A stretch of DNA of 64,000 bases. Origin: Periplaneta americana (Eukaryota; Arthropoda; Insecta; Blattodea; Blattidae). Shown here piece after piece: positions 45,636-54,341 of the stretch (position 1 is the first letter of the stretch; each line of letters opens with the position of its first letter). The notes under the pieces are model-generated. The model ran no database searches. It was given only the letters and a program-made list of their open reading frames with translations, and had not been told where the DNA came from. The stretch spans positions 171,961,988 through 172,025,987 of the forward strand of contig NC_091120.1 in assembly GCF_040183065.1 (NCBI RefSeq), read 5' to 3'. The position numbers and the translations under genes were made by a program.

Positions 45636-48600
45636 TCTGTACATAGCATGATTTTATCGGGTTTGGTGGTGTCTGGTAACAGCAATATTAAAAAGACGGC
45701 CATATTAGCTTTCAGGAACTAATCTTACATGAACCTCACTATAATTGTTATTACATTATTGACAACATTTTCAATTGAAGAGCTCCGAAACAACATGTGT
45801 GAAGTTCACCTTCATTCGTAACAGAATTTGAAATTTATTTAGACTCTGAGAATGGCGCTACATGGGCCAAAATCTCCATTCAAATGGAAGTAATTGAGTG
45901 AGCTAGATGCTAGTACAATCTTGTCTAGATATAGGGCCCTTTCATGGGTATGAATGTGTTTCAGACACTCTTATGATTGAAAATGGACTTCACAGATTTT
46001 GTTACAAAGTCCTCATTATTATAAATAGCTTCTTTCTAAATTTTGTTTTCTTCCTCAAAGGCTCGAGTAAGAATGGCGCTGCTGAAGGAGGAGGAAGAAG
46101 AAATGATGCCTCACAAACGGAAAAGAAAAACTAAAGAAGAAAAAGAGAAACTTAAACAATCAGAGGGTGCAGATAAAGGTGAAAGTCAGCCTGATTATGA
46201 AGAAACCAGAGAGTATGAAGAGGAAAAGCCAGAGAAACCAGCTAAACCTCGTCGTCCACCACCACCGCCACCAATGGACTTCCACCAGTTACTAAAAATT
46301 GCAGAGAAAAAGCAGTTTGAACCTATAAAATATGAGCCTAAGCCCAAAGACGAAGATGAAGATGAACGACCAATGACTAAAAAACAGCGGGCAGAGTTTT
46401 TGAAGGAAAAGGAGTGGAGGATGAGGAAAGAAGGGAAGCTTCCTCCACTGTCTGCTTCAAAACAGGATCAGAAAAACAGACCGCCTCAATCAGCAAATGA
46501 AAGAAATAGAGATCAGAAAAACAGTCGTCCTCCAGCAGATTCTGGCCAGAAGAACAATAGACTGCCTACAGATGGAAACAGAGATCAGAAGATTAATCGA
46601 CCATTTGGAGATGGACCTAGAGAACAGAATATTAATAGATATTCAGATGGAAACAGAGATCAGAAGATTAATCGATCGTCTGGAGATGTACCTAGAGAAC
46701 AGAATATTAATAGATATTCAGATGGAAACAGAGATCAGAAGATTAATCGACCATCTGGAGATGTACCTAGAGAACAGAATATTAATAGATATTCAGATGG
46801 AAACAGAGATCAGAAGCTTAATCGACTGTCTGGAGATGTACCTAGAGAACAGAATATTAATAGACATTCAGGAAATGGTGGGAGAGATCATATGACTGGA
46901 CACTTAGATCAGAGGTCTGGTCGACTGTCAAGTGACGGAAATAGAGACCAGCGGAATCGGCTGTCAGAAAATAACCAGGATCAGAGGAGTAGCCGACCTT
47001 CAGATGATGGATCCTCGAGCATTCCAAGAATTCCAAAAGTGAACAACAGTTATAAATCTGAAAAGGAAGTCAAATCACATCAGAGGATTCCAAAACTTAA
47101 TGGTTCAAGCAGTAGTGGAGGAAATAGTGGCAATTATAGCAGCAGCAGTGGCAGCAATAAAAATGTAAAACTTCAGGGGAATAGTGACAGCAAGATTGGT
47201 AAGGAAAGGAGTAGAGATGACATTAGAAATAGCAGTGTACCTGGAAAACCATCAGTTAAAACTAATCACACACCTTTATCTAGTGCCTCTGGACACAGTA
47301 GTGGTAATAGAAACAGTGTAGAACAAAAGAAAAGTAGTAGTAGTAGTAATAATAATGACAGTAGAAATAACAATCTCTCAAGTTACAGTAAAAAGCTGCA
47401 GGAAAGTCTTCTGGCAAAATTGCAAGAGAAAGAACGGAGTAGTGGATCTCAGTCATCAGAAACAAGTAAGTTCCGTGTACCAGAAGTACCATCTGCAAAG
47501 GTTCCGAGGAATCGTGACTCTGGTTCAAATGATATGAACCGAGGATTAAAGTTGCCGTCAAAACCGTCAAATAAAATGGATGTGAGAGAAATGATGAGGA
47601 AAGAGGCTGCTATGAGAAAGAATCTTGTGAAACCACTAGCCGCTTCACAGAACACAAATGAATCAGCCCGTGGAGCTCTTCCCTCAAAATCTCAAGAGTC
47701 TTTTCAAAAGAATAAACTTGGGCATGAAGCTTCGTCTAAGGAAATAAGAGATAGGAAACCAACCCAGTTACCTTCCAAGGACATCAAGTCGCGGCAATTT
47801 CCACCATCAGATGTTAAGCCGAGGCAATTTCCTCCAGCAGATGTAAAACCAAAACAGTTTCCTCCTGCGGATGTAAGACCAAGACAGTTCCCACCTGGAG
47901 ATGTTAGAAGAAAACCACAAAAGCCTCCAGCAAAACGTAAGTTTATTTAATTTTTAAGGTTGACAGTAAATGTGTGCATAAACCAGCATATAGGAAATTA
48001 TAAGTATGGACACTGTGCGTCGGTACCTTTGATGTGACCTTCAAACCAGCTCTATCTACATCAGCGGGAGGTTCTGCCTTTTTCCCTAGAGTTAGCGCTG
48101 ACATTGCACCTGCAGTTGACAGCAGAAATACTGCAACTCAAGCTTTCAGGTATAACTCTCTGTAAAGTTGATTTGAATAATTTCGAAGGAAAAATTGTTC
48201 CGGGGCCGGGCATCGAACCCGGGACCTTTGGTTAAACGTACCAACGCTCTACCAACTGAGCTACCCGGGAACTCTACCAGACACCGATCCAATTTTTCCT
48301 TCTATATCCAGAGACCTCAAAGTAGGCTGACAACAGTCAAGCAACCAACATTGAGTGCACACTAACTCTGTGTGACTTAAATTGTGGCTTTCTGTTAACG
48401 AACAGTGACGTGTATTATGCAAATCAAGCTTTCAGGTATAACTCCCTGTCACTGTTCGTTAACAGAAAACCACAATTTAAGTCACACAGAGTTAGTGTGC
48501 ACTCGATGTTGGTTGCTTGACTGTTGTCAGCCCACTTTGAGGTCTGTGGATATAGAGGGAAAAATTGGATCATTATCGGGTAGAGTTCCTGGGTAGCTCA

Positions 48601-51600
48601 GTTGGTAGAGCGTTGGTACATTTAACCAAAGGTCCTGGGTTCGATGCCCGACCCCGGAACAATTTTTCCCTCGAAATTATTCAGCAGAAATACTGTTCAG
48701 CAGACTTGCCAGTGAATCAGGATTGCTGTTCCACCATTTACGGGTGCTTGATTACACTGACCTCTAGCATTTGAAAGTGGAATTATATCCTATTGGATTG
48801 CATGCGCGCAGAAAAACAGACCAGAGAAATTTGCTCAGTGTCCATTCTTTATAATTCCTATTCACTGCATAAACATTGTTGGTTGATAAGCTTTTTTTTT
48901 TTTTTGCTCTGTATCATTTCATCTGTACCCTGTACCACATGACGTTAACTGTTCCACATAGTGATATATCTTTGGTACAAAAGAGGACATGTCGAATTTC
49001 TCACGTCTGTTGATCAGATTTTTTAAAATTATGTAGACCTATAATGTGAATGAATTACGCAGTGTACCAATGGAAACCAGTGGCAAGTCAATATTACATA
49101 TAGACCTAGTGTTTAAATGATGGTTTCATAATCAACATGGAGATTCACGTATTTCATCTCCTTTGCAGCTTCACAGACTGTTTTTCTGGGTATAGAACGC
49201 AGGGATTTACCATTGCCGTAAGAAACCTATGTGTAAACTCAATAAAGAAATAACTTAATCAGTGGGCCATATTTAGAAATTAGCAGACTATGACAATTTG
49301 TGAAACAAGAGAATGTCATTATGGTTGCTAAGGCAAAGCCTGGTTTTACAAATTGTCAAAGTCTGCTAATTTATAAACGTGGCTTACTGATTAAATTGTT
49401 TCTTCATTGTTTTTGTACTGGTACATAGGTTTTTATGGCAATGTTAAATGCTTATGTCCTATACCCAGAAAAACACTCAGTGTATGCTTTTAAAGCATAT
49501 TGAAAATTTGGTGCATTTATGAGAAAATCGAAAATGTGCAGTTGTATGCAATAGACCCAGGGTTGCCTGGTGTCCAGTATTTGAGACCTGAAAAACTTAT
49601 CCCGTATGAAATCTGTACAGGATACTAAAACTCTCTTATGTACAGACATTATATCATAGACAGCCAGGGGTTTTTTCTTCTTCTTTTATTTTTTTCCTTA
49701 CTTAGAATTATGATAAACAGTAATTTTTTTATTAATATCAGTGTCTTTAGAAACGCGATAACGAAACAAATAAATTTAAACTTCTAGTTGATTCTATTTC
49801 AGTTAAAAGTAATTTTATTCCCGAGCAATAGTTGTGCATGGTTATTGGTTAATTGTTGTTGGACTGTATGTAATATGTGTAAAGACTCGAAAAAGGTTCC
49901 AAACCAAAATGAGTGATTCTTCTTCACATGAAACAAAGGGAAAGTGTTTGTATTTAGAAACATAAAATATTTATTTACTAATTTCTGCGAACACAAGGTT
50001 TACAATTACATTTTCCCAATCTGAATTACTGATTAATAATTAATATAACAGCTTTAATCGTGTTAGACTAATGTAATATTTCCTTATACTGTGTTTTAAC
50101 ATTCTAGTATATAATGTTCTGAAATGACGCTCACAGATTTTTGTCTCTCTCTTTCTTTTTCTCTCTGTCATAAGCTCCTCATATTATCCTCCAGTTAAGT
50201 TGCAACTATCTCTTATTTATATTCTGAAAACTTGATAATTCTAAATAGGCCATGTACAATGTAATTTAAAATGAAGAATGAATAGAACAGTCCACACCTG
50301 TGGAGTAACGGTCAGCGCGTCTGGCCGTGAAACCAGGTGGCCCGGGTTCGAATCCTGGTCGGGGCAAGTTATCTGGTTGAGGTTTTTTCCAGGGTTTTTT
50401 CTCAACCCAAATACGAGCAAATGCTGGGTAACTTTCGGTGCTGGACCCCGGAGTCATTTCACTGTCACTATCACCTTCATTTCATTCAGATACTAAATAA
50501 CCTGAGATGTTGATACAGCATCGTAAAATAACCCAATAAAATAAAAATGAATAGAAAAGAGAAAAATTCTCTCCGGCACTGAGACTCGAACCCGGGTTTT
50601 CAGCTCCATGTACTGACACTTTATCCACTAAGCCACACTGGATTTGATGCCAGATCGAATCTTCTCAGTTTAAGTTCTATCTCTCAGTTTTCCCTTTGGT
50701 GGCCTACCCTCATGTATTGTCACAGAATATGTGACAGTGGCACAATGTCCAACGCACTATGTATGGAGGTGCACTCATTACGAGTGACACAGTACATGAG
50801 GGTAGGCCACCAAAGGGAAAACTGAGAGGATTCGATCTGGCATCGGAACTTACTGCACGGAAATATCGTATGTACTTTGGTACATCATAATAATAAAATT
50901 TAAAATGTTTAATTCACATAGATAATTAAGCACATTGTTAGCCAAATGACAAGAGCATCAGCTGTCCATATTAGTAACCCAGGTTCGAATACTGGTGGAT
51001 CCACGTGGAACTTGTGATGGACAGATAGGGCGCTTGGTAGTAGTTTTTTTTTTGCAAGGTCTTCCCACTTCCCCTACCGACAGTCCACATTGCACCATTC
51101 ATCATATGCTATATAGTTCGCTCCCATGGTTATTTTTACTTCGTTATTTAACAATGCTGTATCAACTACTAGGTTATTTAACAATGGGATTGGTGATAGT
51201 GAGATGATATTTGGCGAGATGAGGCAGAGGATTTGTCATAGATTATCTGACATTTGCCTTATGGTTGGGGAAAACTTCAGAAGAAACCCAAGCGGGAATC
51301 AAACCCACACTCAAGCGCAACTCCGGATTGGCAGGCTTGTGCCTGAGGGCTCCTCCCATGTTGCACAGAGGATAATGCACTCATAGATGGGGATGCTTGG
51401 GTGAACGGGACAAAGGCAAACACCCACCATGGGTAAAAAAAAAATAGATAATTTATCAGCATATAATTACAGCACTTGAAAAAAGAAAGGAAAATTCGAA
51501 ACTTCTGAACCCTAATTATGACAACTGAAAAGTAAAAAATCCAGTGTTCCCCTTGTGATAGCTAGTGCCATGCTATGTGGCAACATCATTGTATCAACTG

Positions 51601-51984
51601 TTTCCTGGTACACTCATCTGACTTAATGATACAGTTACAGATAAATTTTGACCTTAGCAAAAAGTGACAATAAAAGTTTGCCTGAACCTCTCATTCAGAG
51701 AGAGTGGGTTCTTTTAGGTGTTTTAAATTTATAAGACTCTGGCTTTCTTCCTTCTGAACAAAGCTTTACCCTCATTCTTGGTTGGTGAATCTAATGGTGA
51801 GTATGGTAATCACTCAAACACTGATATCTACATTAGCTAAGTTTTTTTGTGTGTGTGCAGGTCGTATTGAAGATTCTGATGAAGAGTATGACTCTGAAAT
51901 GGATGACTTCATTGATGACGGGCCACTTGAGGATGAAGATTATTCAAAGCACATTAAAGAAATCTTTGGCTATGACAAGTCAAG
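36769..51984 (+). CDS. SPTY2D1: SPT2 homologue (six exons found, 3' exon missing)
   Basis: Spt2/SPTY2D1 is a nuclear histone chaperone that binds H3-H4 and acts in transcription-coupled chromatin assembly. Six exons with GT-AG boundaries and compatible phases give about 834 codons. Recognisable blocks are the MDF start, the KKEQKT...IQKFLARKEEEEKQK segment, the basic DGKAKKRVAAML stretch, the PPPPPPMDFHQLLKIAEKKQ box with RPMTKKQRAEFLKEKE, a long low-complexity Ser/Asn/Gln/Arg region, and the acidic C-terminal DSEMDDFIDDGP...SKHIKEIFGYD block, which begins the histone-binding domain. Human SPTY2D1 has about 685 residues; this protein is longer because of the low-complexity exon 5. Intron sizes are 6037, 128, 1334, 1292 and 3924 bp. 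The last exon (about 50-60 residues expected) was not found before 64000. Ordinary splice joins support the model; no transcript was available. Confidence 0.9.
36829..37465. other. Intron 1, 5' part: no recognised feature
   Basis: AT-rich intron sequence with no repeat family that I recognise. A short (CA)n block lies near 37463. Confidence 0.5.
37466..38330 (-). mobile_element. LINE fragment in intron 1
   Basis: The minus strand encodes a decayed reverse transcriptase. Reading gives LKSIRFAEDMWLLAEEE (active-site box, ADD changed to AED), KTKTMVVGRKMKKVNVRI, a FKYLGCTISSNM thumb block, and FNRKRSIFCRPLEKKLRKRL with VVQYGAKTWILRRWEEKRLE (frame 37993-37778). It ends with KISDDRQ-type sequence at about 37590 and a MLGLH-like terminus near 37510. 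Stops and frameshifts interrupt it. Antisense to the SPT2 gene. The same family leaves its 3' end at 16690-16886. Confidence 0.8.
38634..38670. repeat. (TA)n(CA)n microsatellite
   Basis: Alternating TA units run into a few CA units. Confidence 0.95.
38880..39140. repeat. Degenerate ~60-bp tandem repeat
   Basis: About four diverged units contain ATCTAACCCACT or CACCTAATCCACT and TCACTTAGCTATCC. Pyrimidine-rich intron sequence. Confidence 0.55.
39206..41032. mobile_element. Non-autonomous hAT-type element in intron 1
   Basis: The ends are CAGGGCTGGCTTTAAACC and CTAAGTCCAGCCCTG. The target duplication GGTGTCCA/GGTGTCTA (one mismatch) lies at 39198-39205 and 41033-41040. The 1.8-kb interior has no recognised transposase. 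Short minus-strand frames near 40042-40227 are unassigned, and a (GA)n microsatellite occurs at 40517-40544. Confidence 0.75.
41041..41578 (+). mobile_element. LINE 3' UTR with GGCC hairpin and (TTA)n tail
   Basis: The segment ends GAGTGTAAGAGAAGGCCTAA, CGGCCTTTACTCTGCCAGG, TTAAATAAAGCC and (TTA)n. Two diverged ~105-bp direct repeats (from about 41150 and 41258) hold TGTGTACATTTT and TTTATTTTTATTTT. Flanking material left of the hAT element (39170-39197) probably belongs to the same LINE. No coding sequence remains. Confidence 0.65.
41815..41850. repeat. (GAT)n microsatellite
   Basis: About 12 GAT units, next to a short ATGA repeat. The open frame with poly-aspartate is an artefact. Confidence 0.95.
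41851..42590. other. Intron 1, 3' part: no recognised feature
   Basis: AT-rich intron sequence before a MITE. Confidence 0.45.
42591..42773. mobile_element. 183-bp palindromic MITE, copy 2 (intron 1)
   Basis: Termini are CACAGTCTACTATATACAGT and the complement CACAGTCTAGTATATACAGT. A perfect 7-bp target duplication CTCACAG is at 42584-42590 and 42774-42780. It sits 92 bp upstream of SPT2 exon 2. Confidence 0.9.
42866..43006 (+). CDS. SPTY2D1: SPT2 coding exon 2
   Basis: Forty-seven codons begin VKCYKSSFDPPKKEQKTKSL after a TTTTCAACAG acceptor and end at GAC before GTAAGT, phase 0 at both ends. It encodes the conserved lysine-rich IQKFLARKEEEEKQK coiled-coil-like segment. Confidence 0.92.
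43135..43270 (+). CDS. SPTY2D1: SPT2 coding exon 3
   Basis: Starts ELLALRSQDGKAKKRVAAML after TTTTTATAG. Ends in the first base of a Gly codon before GTAATT (phase 1). The DGKAKKRVAAML block is the basic segment of the family's N-terminal region. Confidence 0.92.
43535..44145. repeat. tRNA-like foldback elements (family F1), copy 2, intron 3
   Basis: Three tRNA-like cores lie here: minus at 43566-43637, minus at 43875-43944 and plus at 43993-44061. Each has a D-arm/A-box, the TTGGTAYGTAGAACCAA hairpin and a B-box. The last two form the arms of a palindrome. Outside them are ~60-bp inverted arms (TTAATTTTTTGGTCCTACAG at 43808 and its complement ending near 44135). The first core belongs to a second, adjacent copy. 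Same family as 10336-10850. Confidence 0.8.
44605..44768 (+). CDS. SPTY2D1: SPT2 coding exon 4
   Basis: After TTATTACAG the exon completes the split Gly codon, reads LAQPDEDDYGYVSQEASAFY, then KLMEKYSSIPSEETK, and ends DLNDTK before GTATAA, phase 0. Confidence 0.9.
44823..44870. repeat. (TA)n microsatellite in intron 4
   Basis: About 24 TA units with one G interruption. Confidence 0.95.
45070..45416 (+). repeat. SINE-D (tRNA-derived, long variable arm)
   Basis: The head GTGGCATTGTGGTCTAAGGC has a D-arm/A-box and B-box GGTTCGGGTCCTC. The spacing resembles class II (Leu/Ser-type) tRNA. A ~280-bp GC-richer body follows, with CCCACCCAGCATCGTGATGC and GTCCACCTCTGCTTCGCC. It differs from SINE-A, -B and -C. 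Located in intron 4. Confidence 0.75.
45575..45634. repeat. (TTA)n microsatellite in intron 4
   Basis: About 20 ATT units, possibly the tail of an unrecognised retroelement. Confidence 0.95.
46061..47936 (+). CDS. SPTY2D1: SPT2 coding exon 5 (large, low complexity)
   Basis: A 625-codon exon begins ARVRMALLKEEEEEMM after TTCCTCAAAG and ends in the first base of an Arg codon before GTAAGT (phase 1). Blocks in order: KRKRKTKEEKEKLK (basic, possible nuclear signal), PPPPPPMDFHQLLKIAEKKQ with RPMTKKQRAEFLKEKEWRMR (conserved box), a 25-residue repeat four times (46571-46870), a long Ser/Asn-rich stretch with SSYSKKLQESLLAKLQEKER and MDVREMMRKEAAMRKN, and four 10-residue RQFPPADVKP-type repeats (47780-47911). 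Reading on through the donor would stop at 47950, so intron retention would give a truncated protein. Confidence 0.92.
48120..48690. repeat. tRNA-like foldback element (family F2), intron 5
   Basis: The arms (48174-48415 and about 48455-48683) are nearly perfect inverted copies. Each carries a tRNA-like core: minus at 48199-48272, plus at 48587-48660. The plus core reads GGGTAGCTCAGTTGGTAGAG (A-box), TTGGTACATTTAACCAA (anticodon arm) and GGGTTCGATGCCC (B-box). The minus-arm core has loop ACGTTTA, giving anticodon GTT but C instead of U at position 33. The loop of the foldback repeats sequence found just left of it (CTTTCAGGTATAACTC). Confidence 0.8.
48691..49179. other. Intron 5: no recognised feature
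   Basis: Unassigned intron sequence with a T run near 48892. Confidence 0.45.
49180..49474. mobile_element. 295-bp foldback MITE in intron 5
   Basis: Arms of about 130 bp pair (TTTTTCTGGGTATAGAACGC against the complement of TGTCCTATACCCAGAAAAA) around a ~30-base loop. Pairing is about 80-90% by eye. No clear target duplication. Confidence 0.75.
49475..50289. other. Intron 5: no recognised feature
   Basis: AT-rich; nothing supported. Confidence 0.45.
50290..50548 (+). repeat. SINE-A, copy 5 (full length, intron 5)
   Basis: A-box TGGAGTAACGGTCAGCGCG and B-box GCCCGGGTTCGAATCCTGG, then the SINE-A body and an AATAAAATAAAA tail. Confidence 0.93.
50560..50850. repeat. tRNA-like foldback element (family F3), intron 5
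   Basis: The left end holds a minus-strand tRNA-like core (50565-50640) with GTGGCTTAGTGGATAAAGTG and GGGTTCGAGTCTCAGTGCC. It is followed by ~90-bp inverted arms: GATGCCAGATCGAATC at 50651, CCCTTTGGTGGCCTACCC at 50691, and their complements to 50849. Relatives at 10130-10335 and 10861-10935. Confidence 0.7.
51130..51385 (-). repeat. SINE-B, second copy
   Basis: Read on the minus strand, a degenerate tRNA-like head lies near 51340-51385, with CCAATCCGGAGTTGCGCTTG and GTTTGATTCCCGCTTGGG (B-box). A core with GTTTTCCCCAACCATAAGGC follows, and a tail with GTTAAATAACCTAGTAG and GTTGATACAGC. Tail and core resemble SINE-A. Intron 5. Confidence 0.7.
51861..51984 (+). CDS. SPTY2D1: SPT2 coding exon 6
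   Basis: After a GTGTGTGTGCAG acceptor the exon completes the Arg codon. It reads IEDSDEEYDSEMDDFIDDGP, then LEDEDYSKHIKEIFGYDK, and stops two bases into the next codon before GTAATG (phase 2). The acidic DSEMDDFIDD and SKHIKEIFGYD blocks are the most conserved C-terminal part of SPT2 proteins and belong to the H3-H4 binding region. The remaining C-terminal helix must be in a further exon. Confidence 0.93.
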
Positions 51985-52942
51985 GTAATGGATTGAGTAA
52001 ATAATTTTCTTCTATTCGATTATGAATCACTTCGAAGGTAGTAATTTTGAGTAGTGATTTCTGTCTTTTAATTAACTTTTTTCCTAAGTAGTTGTTTGTT
52101 TTCTTAATTTTGGACTTGAAATTACATTTTTGTTGGAACTCTACAGTGTTGTTCAGGTGGTCGCATGCCCAGCATTTTGCTGCGGCTAGCACCTCATTGC
52201 AGTTTTCCTGTTATAACTTTTGAGTTGAAGTGACAACTTAAGACTTGGGGTTTTCTTTTGATGCATCACAATATATAGTTTCTTTGAAAAGAATATCCAT
52301 ATTTACTTCAATACTTCTCGGCCCTATTATCTTGAACTGACTTTTGTACTGCAAAGTACATGTTTTTGTTTTATTTTAGAAAAGGGTAATCTGGCGAAAC
52401 ACCTACATTCAAGAAAAGGTTCAGGAACTTTTAAAGGGAAATATTAATTCCGAATAGGATTAGAAGTCCATTGACTTTTACAAAGACATGACAATAATTA
52501 TTCCATAATAACTGAGCTACTGGTCTGACAAATAATTTCTCTACAGAATACCATGTATTGTTCAAAGAAGATTCCTCTAGCGGGTAATAGCCAACACTTA
52601 TAAAGTCAGCTAGAGAGAGAAACAAACTTGCAACCCCTTCCATTTTGGTGCGATTGTCATTTGAATTTGATACTTAGCAAAATGCTTATATAGAGGCCAG
52701 TGCTGGGTATTCAAAATTAAAACAGTTCGTAAATGAAGTGAGAAATACAATAATACACTGATATAAGGCAGCTGTTGGGAGACATACTTGAACCTTTCAT
52801 TATACAGAGGTAGCCATGAAGTGTGAACCAGTGTGCGGCATTTATGGTAATATCGAGAGCGGCACTCGTGGCTCTGTGTGGTTATCATAGAGTGGTAATG
52901 TTGCAACATATACGTTTTTCTTAACAATTTATAAAATAAAAG
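51985..52942. other. Presumed intron 6: no recognised feature
   Basis: Non-coding AT-rich sequence. No exon resembling the SPT2 C-terminus. Confidence 0.5.
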
Positions 52943-52956
52943 CTATTAAAATGTTA

Positions 52957-53765
52957 AGTGTTCGCGTAGGCTTCCGCGGCTGGTGTACATGGAGTGTGGA
53001 TAAGCTTCAGGGCTTCTACTGCGTTGTCTTGGTGTTAGTGGCTGACGTTTCGACCACTGTGTTGTGGTCATCTTCAGAGCAGTTGTTGGATAAGGATAAA
53101 GAAGACAACTTATACAGAAGACTGGTTAAAGAAGCCTTCTACATCAAACAACATCCCAACAACATCAACAATGACATGGGGTTACAACTCAGCAACTCAT
53201 GGGGAAGTCTATTCCAAGACCATACTTAGGAACGAGAAACCAGGTCTCCACATGTACACGGTGCCCCCCTTCATCCGAACATCGGGCACGGTATCAAGGT
53301 CACTCTTTCGGACCTTATGAGGGCCAGTATTTAATATGAATACATACCTCAACTGGATTGGACAACGTAGGACCAATCAGATGCCAGAAGGAGAACCTAC
53401 GACCTATACTTAGGAACGAGAAACCAGGTCTCCACATGTATGCGGCGCCCCCCCTTCATCCGGACATCGGGCACAGTATCAAGGTCACTCTTTCGGACCT
53501 TATGGGGGCCAGTATTTAATATGAATACTTCCCTTCATACAGACCTCAACCGGATTGGACAACGTAGGACTAATCAGATGCCAGAAGGAGAACTATGATC
53601 TATCACTGCAAGTACTCCCCCCATCGAGACTACTATATATATACGAGTTTGCAGACTATTTCCTTATCCAACAACTGCTCTGAAGATGACCACAACACAG
53701 CGGTCGAAACGTCGGCCACTAACACCAAGACAACGCGGTAGAAGCCCTGAAGCTTATCCACACTC
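52957..53765 (+). mobile_element. Small Penelope-like element with inverted terminal copy
   Basis: A perfect 14-bp target duplication CTATTAAAATGTTA (52943-52956 and 53766-53779) bounds 809 bp. The right terminal block (53660-53765: CTGAAGATGACC, GGTCGAAACGTCGGCC, AAGCTTATCCACACTC) is present in inverted form at the left end (52990-53098). Just inside, 53094-53229 encodes KEDNLYRRLVKEAFYIKQHP and then LQLSNSWGS, like the C-terminal end of the GIY-YIG endonuclease of Penelope elements. The reverse transcriptase is absent. The 3' region holds two ~180-bp direct repeats (from 53227 and 53409, starting TAGGAACGAGAAACCAGGTC). The layout fits Penelope pseudo-LTRs, which are often inverted. Confidence 0.75.
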
Positions 53766-53779
53766 CTATTAAAATGTTA

Positions 53780-54341
53780 CTTTGCAGTTTTATGGAAGGT
53801 GGTATTGAAATTGGCCACCTTTGTTGTCGACACATATTTGGCACATCACTTGCTGTAGTTCTTGTTGAGAAATAGTGGAAATATTCTGACGGATATTAAG
53901 TTTCAGTTCTTCCAGAGTGTATAGGTTTGTCTTATATACAATATCTTTTAATTTGTCCCATAGACAAAGTCATAAGGTATTAGGTCAGGGGATCTAGGGG
54001 ACCATGGATCCGTACTAATAAGTAGTGTTTGCAACTTAATACCCGATCCCTCTGTCTAGGGTATAATGGCCTACCTTACCTATAGAGGATGGAGTGGAAT
54101 GCATTGCTGCACTGGATTTGGAGGAGCAGGGAAGGTTTTGCTGGGTAGATAGAGGCAAGGGAAGGAAAGAATACCCTTTTCTGAAATGCACTTTACCAGT
54201 AATAGAAATTACTTACAATATATTGCATGTAATATATTATGTACAATATATATTGCTGTTATATTGTATTAAACTAAACTTGTTTCTATGAATGAGAACT
54301 CTGAAAATAAAATTTACAAGAAACAGAGAGAGAGAAAATTA
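53780..54341. other. No recognised gene
   Basis: Unassigned. Part of 53800-54000 (GAAATTGGCCACCTTTGTTG, then CTTGTTGAGAAATAGTGG) may be a decayed transposon fragment. No call made. Confidence 0.35.

Noticed and set aside
46043..46060. Upstream ATG as the start of the large SPT2 open frame
   Set aside because: The ATG lies in the intron before a good TTCCTCAAAG acceptor. The N-terminal conserved blocks are in exons 1-4, joined in phase.
46497..46895. 132-codon overlapping frame inside SPT2 exon 5
   Set aside because: It is the +1 shadow of the 75-bp coding repeat, kept open by the repeat length. Only the SPT2 frame joins the neighbouring exons.
48587..48660. Functional tRNA gene
   Set aside because: C at position 33, presence in both arms of a foldback repeat and weak acceptor pairing favour a tRNA-derived repeat. 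The same reasoning applies to 10763-10831 and 43993-44061.
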